Positions 35,401 through 45,982 of a DNA stretch of 64,000 bases are shown in pieces. This stretch comes from Episyrphus balteatus (lineage: Eukaryota > Arthropoda > Insecta > Diptera > Syrphidae), in contig NC_079134.1 of NCBI RefSeq assembly GCF_945859705.1, forward strand, positions 48,786,402 to 48,850,401, read 5' to 3'. Each line of letters begins with the position of its first letter. The first letter of the stretch is position 1. Made by a program: the position numbers and the translations under genes. Below the pieces are notes generated by a model. The model was not told the DNA's origin. It ran no database searches and saw nothing but the letters and a program-made list of their open reading frames with translations.

Positions 35401-38310
35401 CAGGTCCCTTTGTAGCCGTATGTATTGTGTTAAAACAAAACGAAAAAAAAAGAAATTAAAACAAAAAAAAAGTTAGCTTTTAAGATTGAAATTGATAGAA
35501 AAAAATAGAAGTCAAATTACAACAGATGCATTTTGGTTCAACTTTGAGGGAGATAATAGTTGTACCTTGTTGTGGATAAAGTTGCAGAACGAGAAATATT
35601 AAACTTGAGACACTACCTAGCTGATAAAATGAAGTTTTGGATATTTTTCAAACTTCATACATTTTGATGTTCTCTCTAAATTTGTTTTTTTTTTAATGTT
35701 ATATATTTATTTAATTTATTTTCTTGTCCCTTCTCTTAATTTAGCCCATGGAAGTTTATGTCGACGATGAAGCCAAACTCACTTTGCATGGTTTGCAACA
35801 GCATTATGTTAAATTGAAGGAAAATGAGAAGAACAAAAAACTTTTTGAGTTGCTCGATGTTCTTGAGTTCAATCAGGTATTTTTATAACAAAAGCAAATT
35901 CGTTTTTTAAAAGATTTTTGTAGGTTTTCTAAAAAAAGGTATAATAATCAAAATAAATAAATAAATTTAGGTGGTTATATTTTTAAAATCCGTTCAACGT
36001 TGCATGGCATTGGCACAACTACTGACAGAACAGAATTTCCCAGCAATTGGTATTCACCGTGGTATGAATCAAGAGGAACGTTTGTCGCGTTATCAACAAT
36101 TTAAGGACTTCCAAAAGGTAGGTTTCTTCGCATTTTTTTTTTATAATCGTAAGTTTTTTACAAAAGAAATTATTGGGTAGAATGAGGTGCAATCAATATT
36201 TTTTCACGCTGGAGTCTTACATAGGTTCGATTGCTATCAGTCATGATACACAACTAAACAGATAGCGCACTCGCGTTTATAATTTTGTTTCGTTCTGCGC
36301 ATCTACGTCACGGACTCTCAGATTTTGACGTTTCCTCTTCAGAATAGGAATTCAAAGCAAAACATGTCAGTATTTTGGTTTGCAGTTTTCTTTTTTAGAT
36401 TAAAATTTTAAATATACATTTATTTTTTCATACATGGATTTAAAAGTTTAAAAAATTGTTTGTTCTTGTCGATTAAAGCAATTTGATGTTGTTTTTATCA
36501 ATAAATGTCACCTTAAAGTAAATACTAAATGTAATAACAGAAGGAATTAGAGTGAAATCGCGCCAGAAATACTTACTTGTCTCAACTCACTGACGTCATT
36601 AAGGCGCATAAAAGTGTGACAACCAACACCAAAAATTTGTGTTTTTTTTTTTTAACTTATAAAAAAATTAAATATTAAATCAATATTTGTTCTTCAAATT
36701 ACGCCACAAACTGAAATGTTCGTGTTAATTTAGAACATATTGTTGTTGGGCGCTCAGGATTTTAATAAAAAAAGAACAGAACTCAAGGTTGCCTACTTGG
36801 CCGCTTCCATACTTTCTCTTATGTTTTAATTTTGTTTGGCGGTCAGGATTGCCGGTCAACCGGTTACTACGTGGCCGAACCCTTACCGGATTTTTCAAGG
36901 ATTTCAATTCTCGATGGTGAGGTTACGGGTTAAAGCGGCACTTAAGTCATATTTTGTATTATTCTGATTGTGAAATGACAGTCAGGCGCTTTAAAGGGAC
37001 ACGTTTTAGACCAAAAGATTGACCTGTGCCATAAAGCACGGAAGATCGGTGGTGGTGTTTAACTTTATTTTAGCTAATAGGTTGTAGCCTGTTACACCAA
37101 ATCAATAAAATTATGGATGATTTTCAGGCAGAAATGCTTTTGCTTTGGGACTTCGAATTTCAGAGTGACTCAAGCTGGTTATCTTGTTTTTTCACAGTTC
37201 CAACATGCATGTTCAAAAGTCGTCCCTCTTCTCACTATGTGACGTTCAGATTTGGACATTTATGTGCTAGATAAATTTGATTGTATATTTCTACATCAAT
37301 AGATTCCCTGAAAAATGTCTGGAACATGGCTTAACGCAGAAATAACAACAATAAAAGAAGTACACAAAACTTTAAATTATTGCTCTCCTGTAAAATATTA
37401 AAAAACAGATAAGTCAGTTCGTGAAAGAGGGACAAACCTTCTTGAGCTCCTTGTTGCCTGAGGTTAACCCATATAAATTTTCATAGTTGTCGATCGAATA
37501 TTTTCTTCAAAATCTAGCAGATAATCAGAATGATCCTAATCCTTTTGATTGCTTTCATGGCTCTGCGGAAAGCACAACACATCCGAAATATTTTCGATAC
37601 ATCCCTAAAGTTGGGTGAATCTATTGTAAATTATAACAGGGAAACTGTTCATTTAGAATTCAGTCACAACTCTATCGCAATATGTAAGAAATTTCTACGT
37701 CATCTACAGGAATCTGTGTTTGAACTATGGCGAACGAGTTTCTTAGTATTTTTCTTGGGCATTGCGGTTGTGTTTTGCTGTAGCTCTTGTATAACACCGG
37801 CAGTAGGGCTAAACATTTTTCCAGTTTCCGGTACGGGCCTTAATTTCTTAATTTCTTTCTTGCAGTATATATTTCAATTCGAGCAGTGACCCATATTTTC
37901 TAGAGAAAAGAAAAATTTCATTATTGAATTTATTACTAACATTCTATTGTGTATTATATTATGTATTTGCAGAGAATTTTGGTAGCAACTAATCTGTTCG
38001 GACGAGGTATGGATATTGAACGTGTGAATATTGTTTTCAATTATGACATGCCAGAGGATTCTGACACTTACTTGCATCGTGTGGCACGTGCTGGACGTTT
38101 CGGTACAAAAGGTTTAGCCATCACATTTGTGTCTGACGAAGCAGATGCTAAAATTTTAAACGAGGTCCAAGATCGTTTTGATGTGAATATTACTGAATTG
38201 CCTGACGAAATTGATCTATCATCTTACAGTAAGTTTTATTTTTTAAATTGCAAGTATTTAAATTAAATTTGTTCTTTATTTTCTTTTTTGTTTCAGTCGA
38301 GGGAAGATAA
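26415..38310 (+). CDS. Hel25E: DEAD-box RNA helicase Hel25E (UAP56/DDX39B), complete, eight exons
   Basis: This nuclear ATP-dependent RNA helicase acts in spliceosome assembly and, within the TREX complex, in mRNA export; in flies it is also linked to piRNA transcripts. Exons are 26415-26613, 34140-34360, 34426-34609, 34678-34796, 35745-35876, 35971-36117, 37973-38228 and 38297-38310. All phases agree. The total of 1272 nt gives 423 residues plus TAA, the family length. Motifs seen in order: the N-terminal DNDDLLDYEDEEQ, the Q-motif region (SGFRDFLLKPE), motif I AKSGMGKT, PTREL-equivalent CHTREL, GG, TPGR, DECD (the UAP56 form of DEAD), SAT, and the C-terminal RecA motifs IHRG, ATNLFGRGMD and HRVARAGRFG, ending IEGR. 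Intron 1 is 7.5 kb and full of repeats; introns 2 and 3 are under 70 nt. Possible poly(A) signals AATAAA are at 38401 and 38420. Confidence 0.97.
27276..27328 (+). other. Possible alternative terminal exon in Hel25E intron 1
   Basis: After an acceptor-like ATATTTCAG ending at about 27275, the sequence is in phase with Hel25E exon 1 (phase 1). It would add a short acidic-start tail beginning EEEVGALGAMRQDQ, ending at TAA. An AATAAA lies about 50-60 nt downstream. The product would be a protein of about 84 residues with no helicase core. No homology is recognised, so it may be chance. Confidence 0.3.
28023..29440. mobile_element. Repeat element with TCTTA microsatellite, about 130-bp tandem units and a terminal hairpin (Helitron-like?)
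   Basis: It opens with a TCTTA run (28038-28061) and a TTTAAACGAGC block, then TATA-rich DNA. Next come about six decaying units of about 130 bp (starting near 28112, 28246, 28379, 28510, 28636, 28733), each with AACGATTTCGATGAAATTTT and CCGCCCACTGCCACGCCC. It ends in a hairpin ACCGAGC-AAA-GCTCGGT (29406-29422) followed by CACCCAGGTACTAT. A 3' hairpin with no TIRs or TSD recalls Helitrons, but the CTRR end is not clear. Confidence 0.4.
30622..30684. repeat. Left end of an AGCCCTGTTCC-family MITE
   Basis: AGCCCTGTTCCATTGGAGG onward matches 41585-41647, then breaks off in a T-run. Confidence 0.75.
31263..32067. mobile_element. TGTCGTTTTC-family MITE, outer copy, TSD TAA
   Basis: The TIR TGTCGTTTTCGATTGG at 31263 and its inverse end at 32067. 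TAA lies on both sides (31260-31262, 32068-32070). It is interrupted by a second member at 31438-31915. Confidence 0.9.
31438..31915. mobile_element. TGTCGTTTTC-family MITE, inner copy, TSD TTA
   Basis: 478 bp with the same TIRs as its host element. TTA lies on both sides (31435-31437, 31916-31918). Subterminal motifs TTCCGGACGCTTCCGGA and GAAACAGG are shared with 44849-45388. Confidence 0.9.
33770..33960. repeat. Truncated arm of the CAGGGTGTCCC fold-back family
   Basis: It is similar to 14755-14960 (TCAAACGAAATATRCTCATA, then the GGTTTTCGATT and TCATAATTGATTTT blocks) but more diverged and without an end. Confidence 0.6.
33955..34118. repeat. 82-bp tandem duplication next to Hel25E exon 2
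   Basis: 33955-34036 is repeated at 34037-34118 with about one difference. The second copy ends about 20 nt before the exon 2 acceptor. Confidence 0.85.
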
Positions 38311-40000
38311 ACACTTCTTATAAACAACAATCGCTTCTAACAATTCCTGTATTTTTTAGAACTTTTGTTCTATTGAAGTATAACAGGAAAGAAAAAGTAA
38401 AATAAAAAAGAAGATACAAAATAAAGTTAATTAAAATATAACTTAGTTTCTAATTATTTTTATAACTTGAATGGATTTTTTAGAAAATATTAAATTAAAC
38501 AGCAACCACTTCTAGTCGTTACTTTTGGCAAAGTGGCAAACTAAAATGTATTTTTTTTTTTAAATTTATTTATCTCTTATGGATTTCAGTGATTCTTTGG
38601 AAAAGAAACGTAAGGTAATCAAAGTTACTTTGCTCATTCGATTTAGCAAGCGATTTGCACAGAGACAAATGATCGAGCATTCTGCTCTGCATTTCGTAAG
38701 TAGAAACAAACGCCGCGTATTTACCTTCAAAAACCGCTCATGAGAATTTTTTTCGCTTAATAAAGTTGTACTTGACTAAAACCACTGATTAACAGTAATA
38801 AAGCTTTTTTCTAATGAATTTAGGTATAAATAAAGTATTTAGGATTTGTTGGTATAATCTGAAAAAAATAGTGAATTCTGATATTTTTCAATATCAATAA
38901 ATATTTGATAGTTAAAATGTCACGGTACGATTATATTTGTTTAATTGATAATAAAATATCAATTGGTCAAAAAAAAATTTTTTTAATTAAAACAGTCAAT
39001 AATTTTCACAAAACTAGTTTCACATAAAAGACGATAAAAGCTAGACGGGCACTAACAACGGGCAGAAATTTTTTTTTGTTTTTGCTTTTTGACATCTTCC
39101 TCTTTAATATGATACCAAAAATGTTACCGAATAACACCGAATGATATCACAAAAGGTCCATATATTTTTTTAAATAAAGTACACCCCTGCAGCTGAAACT
39201 TCCATAAAAAGAATTTTATATAGAACAATAAGAAAAAAAAAAATTTATTACCGATGTAATTTTTCACACAAAAAAACTGCACCACATTAAAAGATTACAA
39301 TTAATGACTTTCAACTGATGCTGTGGCTTAGTGCATGCATAAAAGCAAAACAAATTGCGGGAGATTATTTGGTGGGTATTTAAGAGTACCCTATGTGCGC
39401 CGGTATCTCTCGATCAATATTTTGCTCACTACATAGAGATGGAAGACTTCAAAGCACAAGATTATTCAGCCCTACTCTAAATGAAAACTCTCGGGAAATG
39501 CGTTTGGGAGAAGGGCTTGTAATCAAAAAGTTTAGGGAAGTTTTGCGTTTTGAGTTCATTAAGGCCTCAAAAATGTGAATCAAAAATATTTCTGGTGCAA
39601 ACGTGATGCTTTGTAGATAAGGTAGTACAAAAATTTCTGATGCAAAAGCAGTGATGCGTTTATGAATTCAGCCTTTGTTTGCTTTTTCATCATTATTAAC
39701 GTCAAGGGAACAACATTACAGTCAGTTAAAAAACACGGCCTTAGCACGAATTCTATTCTTATCGGAAATTCGCTACGAAAAAAACAATTACGGAATCCGT
39801 TCGTAATGAAGGATTTCATACCAATCAATACTACGATCGATTCTGTGATTGCTTTTTCGGGAATCGTAGCAAATTTTCGATACGAATGGAATTCGTGAGG
39901 TACCCTATTTAAATTAAGGAGCCAATCCAAACGCCCACTGAACGCTCTAAAAAAAAGGTCTTAAACACTTTTTTCGTTTATCTAACCGTTTAATAGATAT
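38311..40000. other. Hel25E 3' flank and gene-free stretch
   Basis: AATAAA at 38401 and 38420 probably ends the Hel25E transcript. Beyond this only AT-rich sequence and short frames are seen, among them mirror frames at 39580-39930 that match no family I know. Confidence 0.45.
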
Positions 40001-40770
40001 TTGAGATCCAAAAATCAAGAAAATCTTTAAAAATTCGTTTTTTGTTCTTAATTTTGTAACAAATTGAAAAATTATAATAATCAAACGCACAAGACATATT
40101 CTTTAAGGAAACAGATTGATCCACAAAAAAATTTTTCATTAATCTAACCATTCTAAAGATATTCGAGGTCAGGGTTAAAAAAAATTATAAAAACGTTTTT
40201 TGCTTTTCAAAATTTTCTAATTTACTGAAAATTCATGATTATCAAATTTGCAAGATGTATTCTTATAGGGGCTTAAACGTTCTACGAAAAAGTTCTTGGC
40301 ATCAAATTGATTACTTTAACCGTTTAGTAGATATTTGTATCCAAACCAATGCCTACTGATTTCAATAGTTTTCTTATGTCTTATGACCAGTATGTATTGC
40401 GATTTGGATACGAATATCTTCTAAACGGTTAAATCAATTAATTTGATACAAAGGAATTTTTTGTAGAACGTTTAAGCCCCTACAAGAATACATCTTGCTT
40501 ATTTGAAAATAAGGAATTTTCAGTGAATTGGAAATATTTTAAAATTAAAAAATGTTTTTATAATTTTTTTTTAACTTTGACCTCAAAAATCTTTAGAATG
40601 GTTAGATTAATAAAAAAAGTTAATAAAACCTTTTTGTGGGAGCAATCTGATTCCTACAAAAATATGTCTTGTGAGTTTTATTATTATGATTTTTCACTTT
40701 GTTACAAAATTAAAAACAAAAAACGAATTTTTAAAGATTTTCTCGATTTTTGGACCTCAAACGATTTTCT
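40001..40770. repeat. Fold-back (hairpin) element, about 770 bp
   Basis: The left arm (about 40001-40340) is inverted at about 40405-40770 with scattered differences. Shared blocks include AAACGTTCTACGAAAAA and AACCGTTTAGTAGATATT with their inverses. The spacer is about 65 bp. The 100-residue frame at 40523-40825 is arm sequence. Confidence 0.75.
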
Positions 40771-40788
40771 TAAATATTTATTTTTAAT

Positions 40789-40925
40789 AGCTGCGTTCCT
40801 TTGGAAATATTCATCTACTTTTTAGTACTTAAAACTACTTTGATCTACTTTGCTATACTGAAAAAGTAGTTCAAAGCAGCTTTAAGTACTAAAAAGTAGA
40901 TAAATATTTCCAAAGGAACGCAGCT
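40789..40925. mobile_element. 137-bp MITE, AGCTGCGTTCC ends, TSD AAT
   Basis: The TIR AGCTGCGTTCCTTTGGAAAT and its inverse are flanked by AAT (40786-40788, 40926-40928). The interior keeps pairing (CTACTTTTTAGTACTTAAA), so nearly the whole element is a hairpin. It sits at the outer edge of the 40001-40770 fold-back. Confidence 0.85.
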
Positions 40926-41206
40926 AATAAAAACTATCAGCTTTTATACTTTTCTTATTTCGTCATCCTATGAACAGTGAACCAAAAATTTTAATACCAA
41001 TATCTCATTTTTGCATTTTTGGCGTTTGTTGAGTTTTGAAAAAATGCTCAATTCAGCAACTTACTTTACTTGTTACTTTTCAGATAGGAAACATGATCCT
41101 AAAACGTCTATAAGAATATAATGAAACAAATAATAAAATAAATCATTGGCTTTTTGGCACCAATTACAGATACTGTCTCTTCGAAAAAAACACCCTTTCA
41201 CCCCAT

Positions 41207-41957
41207 TTTTACTTGGTCTATTAGGGCAAGTATTGGTTTCGTGTCGAAAAAAAATTTGAGGTTTTAATCAAAACCAACATTACGATGATGGAGAATTCCA
41301 AAAAAGTGGGTCTCGCAATTCCGTCAGTGCGTCTGTGCGTCGGTACGTCCATCTGTAAACATTTCCACAGCCTAAACGGGTGGACGGATTTTCATCAAAT
41401 TTGGTACAGATGATTTTTATGAAATTCTGAAAGTTGGTTTTTTTGTTTTTTTTTTTTATATCTCGATTAGAAAGTGTACCTCACATACAAATTTTTCAAT
41501 TCAAACCAAATAACTCGAAAACAGCTCTAACGAATTTGATTAAACCTTACAGATGTAGATAATATTAAAAGCAATTGCAATAAAAGCCCTGTTCCATTGG
41601 AGGTGTAAGTTTACTACTAGTAGATGTTTTGGTTAATCTAGTACTATCATCTACTCATGGTCTTCTTCCCGAGTAGATACGATTTGTATTGAATTCGTCA
41701 AAAGTGCGTTCCATTGAAAATCGCTAGTAAACTACTAGTAGTTCTTTGCCACCTCTCAAGGGAACAGGGCTAAAACTGCATTTTTTCCAAAAAAAAAGTC
41801 AAATAATTTTTTTTTTCATTTAACAAAATTTTGCCCTAAATGTCGGGTCTTCCCCAACATCAACAAAATTTCTTTAAAACTATATAGAGGTAGCTCTCAA
41901 AATCTACAAGTAAACTAACATAAAAGTGTTTTGAACTGCAAGAGCAAGTACGCGTGC
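41207..41957 (+). repeat. Dispersed repeat family copy 1 (CCTAAACGG core)
   Basis: It begins TACTTGGTCTATTAGGGCAA and ends GCAAGAGCAAGTACG. It contains ATTACGATGATGGA, AAAAAAGTGGGT, a GTGCGTCTGTGCGTC microsatellite-like tract and CAGCCTAAACGGGTGGACGG. It is interrupted by the MITE at 41585-41771. Other copies are 48430-50065 and, in inverse orientation, 53950-55960 and 61415-62045. A conserved core beside GTCY repeats recalls mini-me/DINE-1-type dipteran repeats. Confidence 0.65.
41585..41771. mobile_element. 187-bp MITE, AGCCCTGTTCC ends
   Basis: The TIR AGCCCTGTTCC and its inverse are flanked by AAA. The related repeat copy at 49870-49890 has the uninterrupted site GTAAAACTGC, confirming the insertion. 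The TSD is AAA, or TAAAA if the TIR starts at GCCC. Confidence 0.82.
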
Positions 41958-42135
41958 GTTCGTAAATGCCAACTTCTTGCAATTGATGGATACTTTCGCT
42001 TATGATCAATAAGGGGTTCGGCATCCGTTCGTTAAAGTTAAAACGTTAACGTATGATCGTAATCGTTTGCCGTTATTCGAATGCCCGGGCTAGAATTCAA
42101 TATCTAAATTATCTATAGTTAGAAAATTCGGCCAT

Positions 42136-42240
42136 AGCGAGGTATCCGTTGGAGCGGAAAATGCTCCGATTTTATAAGAATCATGCTTCGAGGGGTGCTT
42201 CAGACAGGTAAAAACTCTCCGATTCAACGGATACCTCGTT
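42136..42240. repeat. Short inverted-repeat element, CGAGGTATCCGTTG ends
   Basis: AGCGAGGTATCCGTTG and the inverse CAACGGATACCTCGTT enclose 105 bp. No convincing TSD. Confidence 0.55.
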
Positions 42241-44845
42241 ACCAATAAATTTATTAATTAAAACTTTGAAATACAATAAACTTTAGTTAACAGCACAATC
42301 TTCCAATCTCCAGAGATTAATTTATTAAAGAATAGAATATTATTTCTTATTGATCGCAAAAAATCGATAACAATATAAAAACACAGATGAAATTTAGTTT
42401 TTAAATAATTATTATTTTATCGAATGCATTTCGAACTTTAAATTAAAAGTTCATCTTCAGTGCGAGTTTAAATTTTAATGGCCACTGCGACGTATGCGTG
42501 CTATTTTGTTGTTGAAAGTATTTTCTCGATTGCATATGATTTAAATGATTTATTATTTCAATACTTGTAATGATAAATACTATCAACACTAACCACGGGA
42601 AAATGTTTTTAGGTGCAAGAATGTAACCATGTTCCCCTAAAATATTAAAATTCACAGTCTATTCAGGTTGTGATTTTTATAAGAGTCTGTGCATTCATGA
42701 ATCAAAATTTTGCGTCTTAGTGAGGGTATATGACAGAATCTAACTGATGAGCCCACTGATATCCCAACTATGTAACAATTTTTGCTTCTAAAAAGCTTTA
42801 TAGAAGCAAAAATAGCATTTGTAAAGCTTTTTATAAGCAAATTGAACTTTTAAATTGGATGAATACTATCAGCAACCCAATTGGTTAAGTCAATTATAGT
42901 CAATTTATGAATTTGAAATTTTGAATTTGAAATATGTATCAACATACAATTTTCGACAAAAATACATTCGAAGAAAATTGCATACTTTGTAGGAAATAAT
43001 TAAAACTTTTTATTTTAACATAATTTTCTAGAAGCACTGAAAAATATGCATGCGCAAAACATGTTTGACAAATAATTATTATTGACAACATAAAAGCTTT
43101 TTGTACTGTTCATTTTTCAGCTCAAGTCAGCTAGTGAATGAAAATAAAAGCTTTAATATCTCTGACGTTGAATGTTAAAGTTGATATTAAACAATTGTTG
43201 GCTGAGTAGGTATTTTAGACTTTTGGTTTGCACTTTTATTGAAATACTTGTGCTCTTGCTGTCAAACTCTCAGTATTCGGTGGCGGTTTTTGCCTTTATG
43301 TTGTCCAATTTTTCCTCTTGCCCAATAATATTAATTTTCGGTATAACTGTTATCTGACAGGAATATAATATTTTTGCACCAGCAACACTTTATTGCTTAT
43401 TCTCATTCTCGAATCAAATAAATTATTAAAATTAAACCAAACCATGAGGTAAATAAATCGAAAAAAGTTTTAATCATATTCAAGCAAACTTTTACATAAC
43501 TTTCACTGCGTCTGTTGTTTTTTGTTTTTGTTTTTTTTTTTTTGGGTTTCATATGTATAAATAGCGCCTTGTCGGTAAAATTTCCATATAGCGGTGTATT
43601 ATGGTTTCTTGGTTATCGCATATGTGTAATTCCAAAAAACAAGTCTGGAGAATGCATGTTTCATTTATATTTTACTTATAATTTCTCTGGTGTTGATGTG
43701 GAATGAAAAAATTCTTAACATGAAAATGACAACGACAATCGTTTACGGGTGCGGGAAACCATAATGATTTTATTTCGACTAACCCGATGATTGTGATAAA
43801 TAAAGCATAATAATTAATCTATTACGGGGAATAGCAGAGAGAGAGATGGTTGTGCCAAGTTAGAATATTCCAAGTCATTGCATTTCTTTGCTGCTTTGTG
43901 TGTTATTACAATGTTAATCGAATATGTTATGCATTCATTTTTAGTACAAAAAAAGTGAAGACGCAAAGTACAAACTTGCTATATTCATTATACCTCTTAG
44001 TGGCTTTCTAGATGTCCGATTTAGTGATTTATTGATTAAGTTTGATTGCTACCGGGCGCACATGGCCGTATTGGTGCTATTGGCGGCCTTTAAACAAAGA
44101 TGAGTAAAATTCTATATTTTTCTTTTTTAGTTAAGGATTGTATTAAAAAAAAAGTAACATTCGATCATATTATAAAATTGCTAGTAATTCGTCACACTCT
44201 TGAAGATAAAAGGAAAGGTTTTAAGGTTTGTGTTTAACAAGAATTGGTAAAGTTCAATTATAACAAAGTAAAGATTTTGAATGGTATGAATCTAAAAGAT
44301 TGTATCGAAAAAGTAGTTTTATTCGGTTTTAAATGAACAACCAAAGTATGTTTAAGTGTTTGAGTATTTCCAATCAAAACTGGATACTTTATGTTACTTT
44401 TTTGTGTGTCTTAAATTAATCAAAAGTGGATATTACCAGAATTTTTGTACAAAATCGGGAATCTGAATTAAATAAAACTTAAAACGTAAGAAGGTTGTAT
44501 TTTGATAATTTCGTAAATAAGGTCAGCTCAGATTTCAAATTCAATTTTTTTCCATAGAATTTGACACTCGAAATGAGATAATTTGCGTAATTATCTCATT
44601 TGGGCTCAAGTGAAAACAGGCTATAATATTCAATGATCGCCCGTACAAAATTAGCATGACAACTTTTGAAAAAAGTTATTTTTTTTTTGCCTCATTAACT
44701 GCCGCATAATTGCCGTGAAGTCAAAAAAAATTGCTGCGTACTTAATATGGTCATAATCTGACCCCAAAGGGTTGTCATGCTAACTTTATTTAAAGTTGGC
44801 ATGACAATTTTGAATTTTTAGTCAAATCCATTTTTTGTCACTCAT
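42241..44845. other. Gene-poor AT-rich stretch
   Basis: Apart from the weak exon candidate at 42443-42636, nothing supported is seen. The palindrome-like TTGCTTCTAAAAAGCTTTAT at about 42781-42840 has a relative at 24885-24945. Confidence 0.4.
42443..42636 (-). CDS. Candidate terminal coding exon of an unknown gene
   Basis: After an acceptor-like AATATTTTAG, a frame of about 64 codons runs to TAA at 42443. It has one hydrophobic segment (FPWLVLIVFIITSIEII) and a polar tail. No family is recognised and no upstream exon is found. It could be chance in AT-rich DNA. Confidence 0.18.
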
Positions 44846-44848
44846 TAA

Positions 44849-45388
44849 TGTCGTTTTCGATTGGTTTCACTCAAGGATTAACTCATTCTGAAATCCAATG
44901 AAACAGTTTGAATTGCTTCCACTCAATTTTGAAATTTTATATCTGTATTGGTGAATAATCAAATAAAAAATTTTTGCCATTCTCCTGTAAAATTTCAAAT
45001 GTCAAATATAAATTAATTTTTTTTTTCTTTCAAACGAAATATTATAAAATAATTTTCAAAAATGGTAATATTTAACAAATTAACGGGATAGTTGGTCTGC
45101 AAAATATTTTAAATAAGTATATAATGCGTTTATTTGTTTGAAAATAAATTAAAAAAACCAATTTCAGAAAATAATTTTGAATTAAAAACTAAAAAAAACT
45201 GATTGAGTGATTGTGTTGACTTTTAAATATCCATGTATTAGTGCTTCTTGAGTGGATTCTGAATTTGAATCGAGAAGAGAATTTATCTCCTGAGAAGCTT
45301 TCTAGCTGTCATTTTCGTGCGAATAAAACACTTCCAGAAGACTTCTGAACGCTTCCGAACGATTCCGGACGGCCAATCGAAAACACCA
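44849..45388. mobile_element. TGTCGTTTTC-family MITE, TSD TAA
   Basis: 540 bp. The TIR TGTCGTTTTCGATTGG has a slightly mutated inverse ending at 45388. TAA lies on both sides (44846-44848, 45389-45391). The interior is closely similar to 31263-31434 and 31919-32067. Confidence 0.88.
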
Positions 45389-45577
45389 TAAGTTTAACTT
45401 CCGTAATATATGCCTTGAAATCAAAAAAATATTCCTATTTTGGTTTTTTCAAAAAAAAAACTTTTCGTTACAACATTCCATAATAAAAATAAACATGACA
45501 TACATACCCTATAATTTTTAAATCACACGGATCAAACTTAAATTTTTTTTTGGCAAATTAATTGGGTATTTTCAAAA

Positions 45578-45974
45578 TAGGGATGGCGGTTATTAGTACA
45601 AAAACCGCTTTTCGATTTTTCCGATTTTTTTTCCTTTCGGTTAAACCGGCCGGTTTTAAACCGGGTCAAAAACCAGGTTTTGGAAAAACCGGTTTTCGGT
45701 TTTTTGCTTGATTTGAGAGTAAAAAAAAATTTAACCTAATTTGTCAACCAAAAAAAAAGCTCGTCGAAGAAAATCCCTAAGCAAAGCAAAGTTGAGAGAG
45801 GGAATGAAAGTTTTGATGGTTTTCAGTTATTTGTCTCGTCGGGTCTTTTTTTGTTCGAAGTTTTTTTTTGTAAAAACCGGTTTAAACTGGGAGGACAAAA
45901 AAACCGAAAATAACCAATTGACCTAAGCAAAAAAACCTAAACCGGTTTAAACCGGCCGGTTTTTCCAATCCCTA
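45578..45974. mobile_element. hAT-like MITE packed with AAACCGG motifs, TSD TTTCAAAA
   Basis: The ends are TAGGGATGG and CCAATCCCTA. The 8-bp TSD TTTCAAAA is exact (45570-45577, 45975-45982). The interior contains many AAACCGG/CCGGTTT copies near both ends, including AAACCGGCCGGTTTT. The small frame inside (45741-45926) has no recognised similarity. Confidence 0.86.
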
Positions 45975-45982
45975 TTTCAAAA

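Noticed and set aside
40523..40825. 100-residue lysine- and phenylalanine-rich frame
   Set aside because: It overlaps a fold-back arm and a MITE; no family resemblance.
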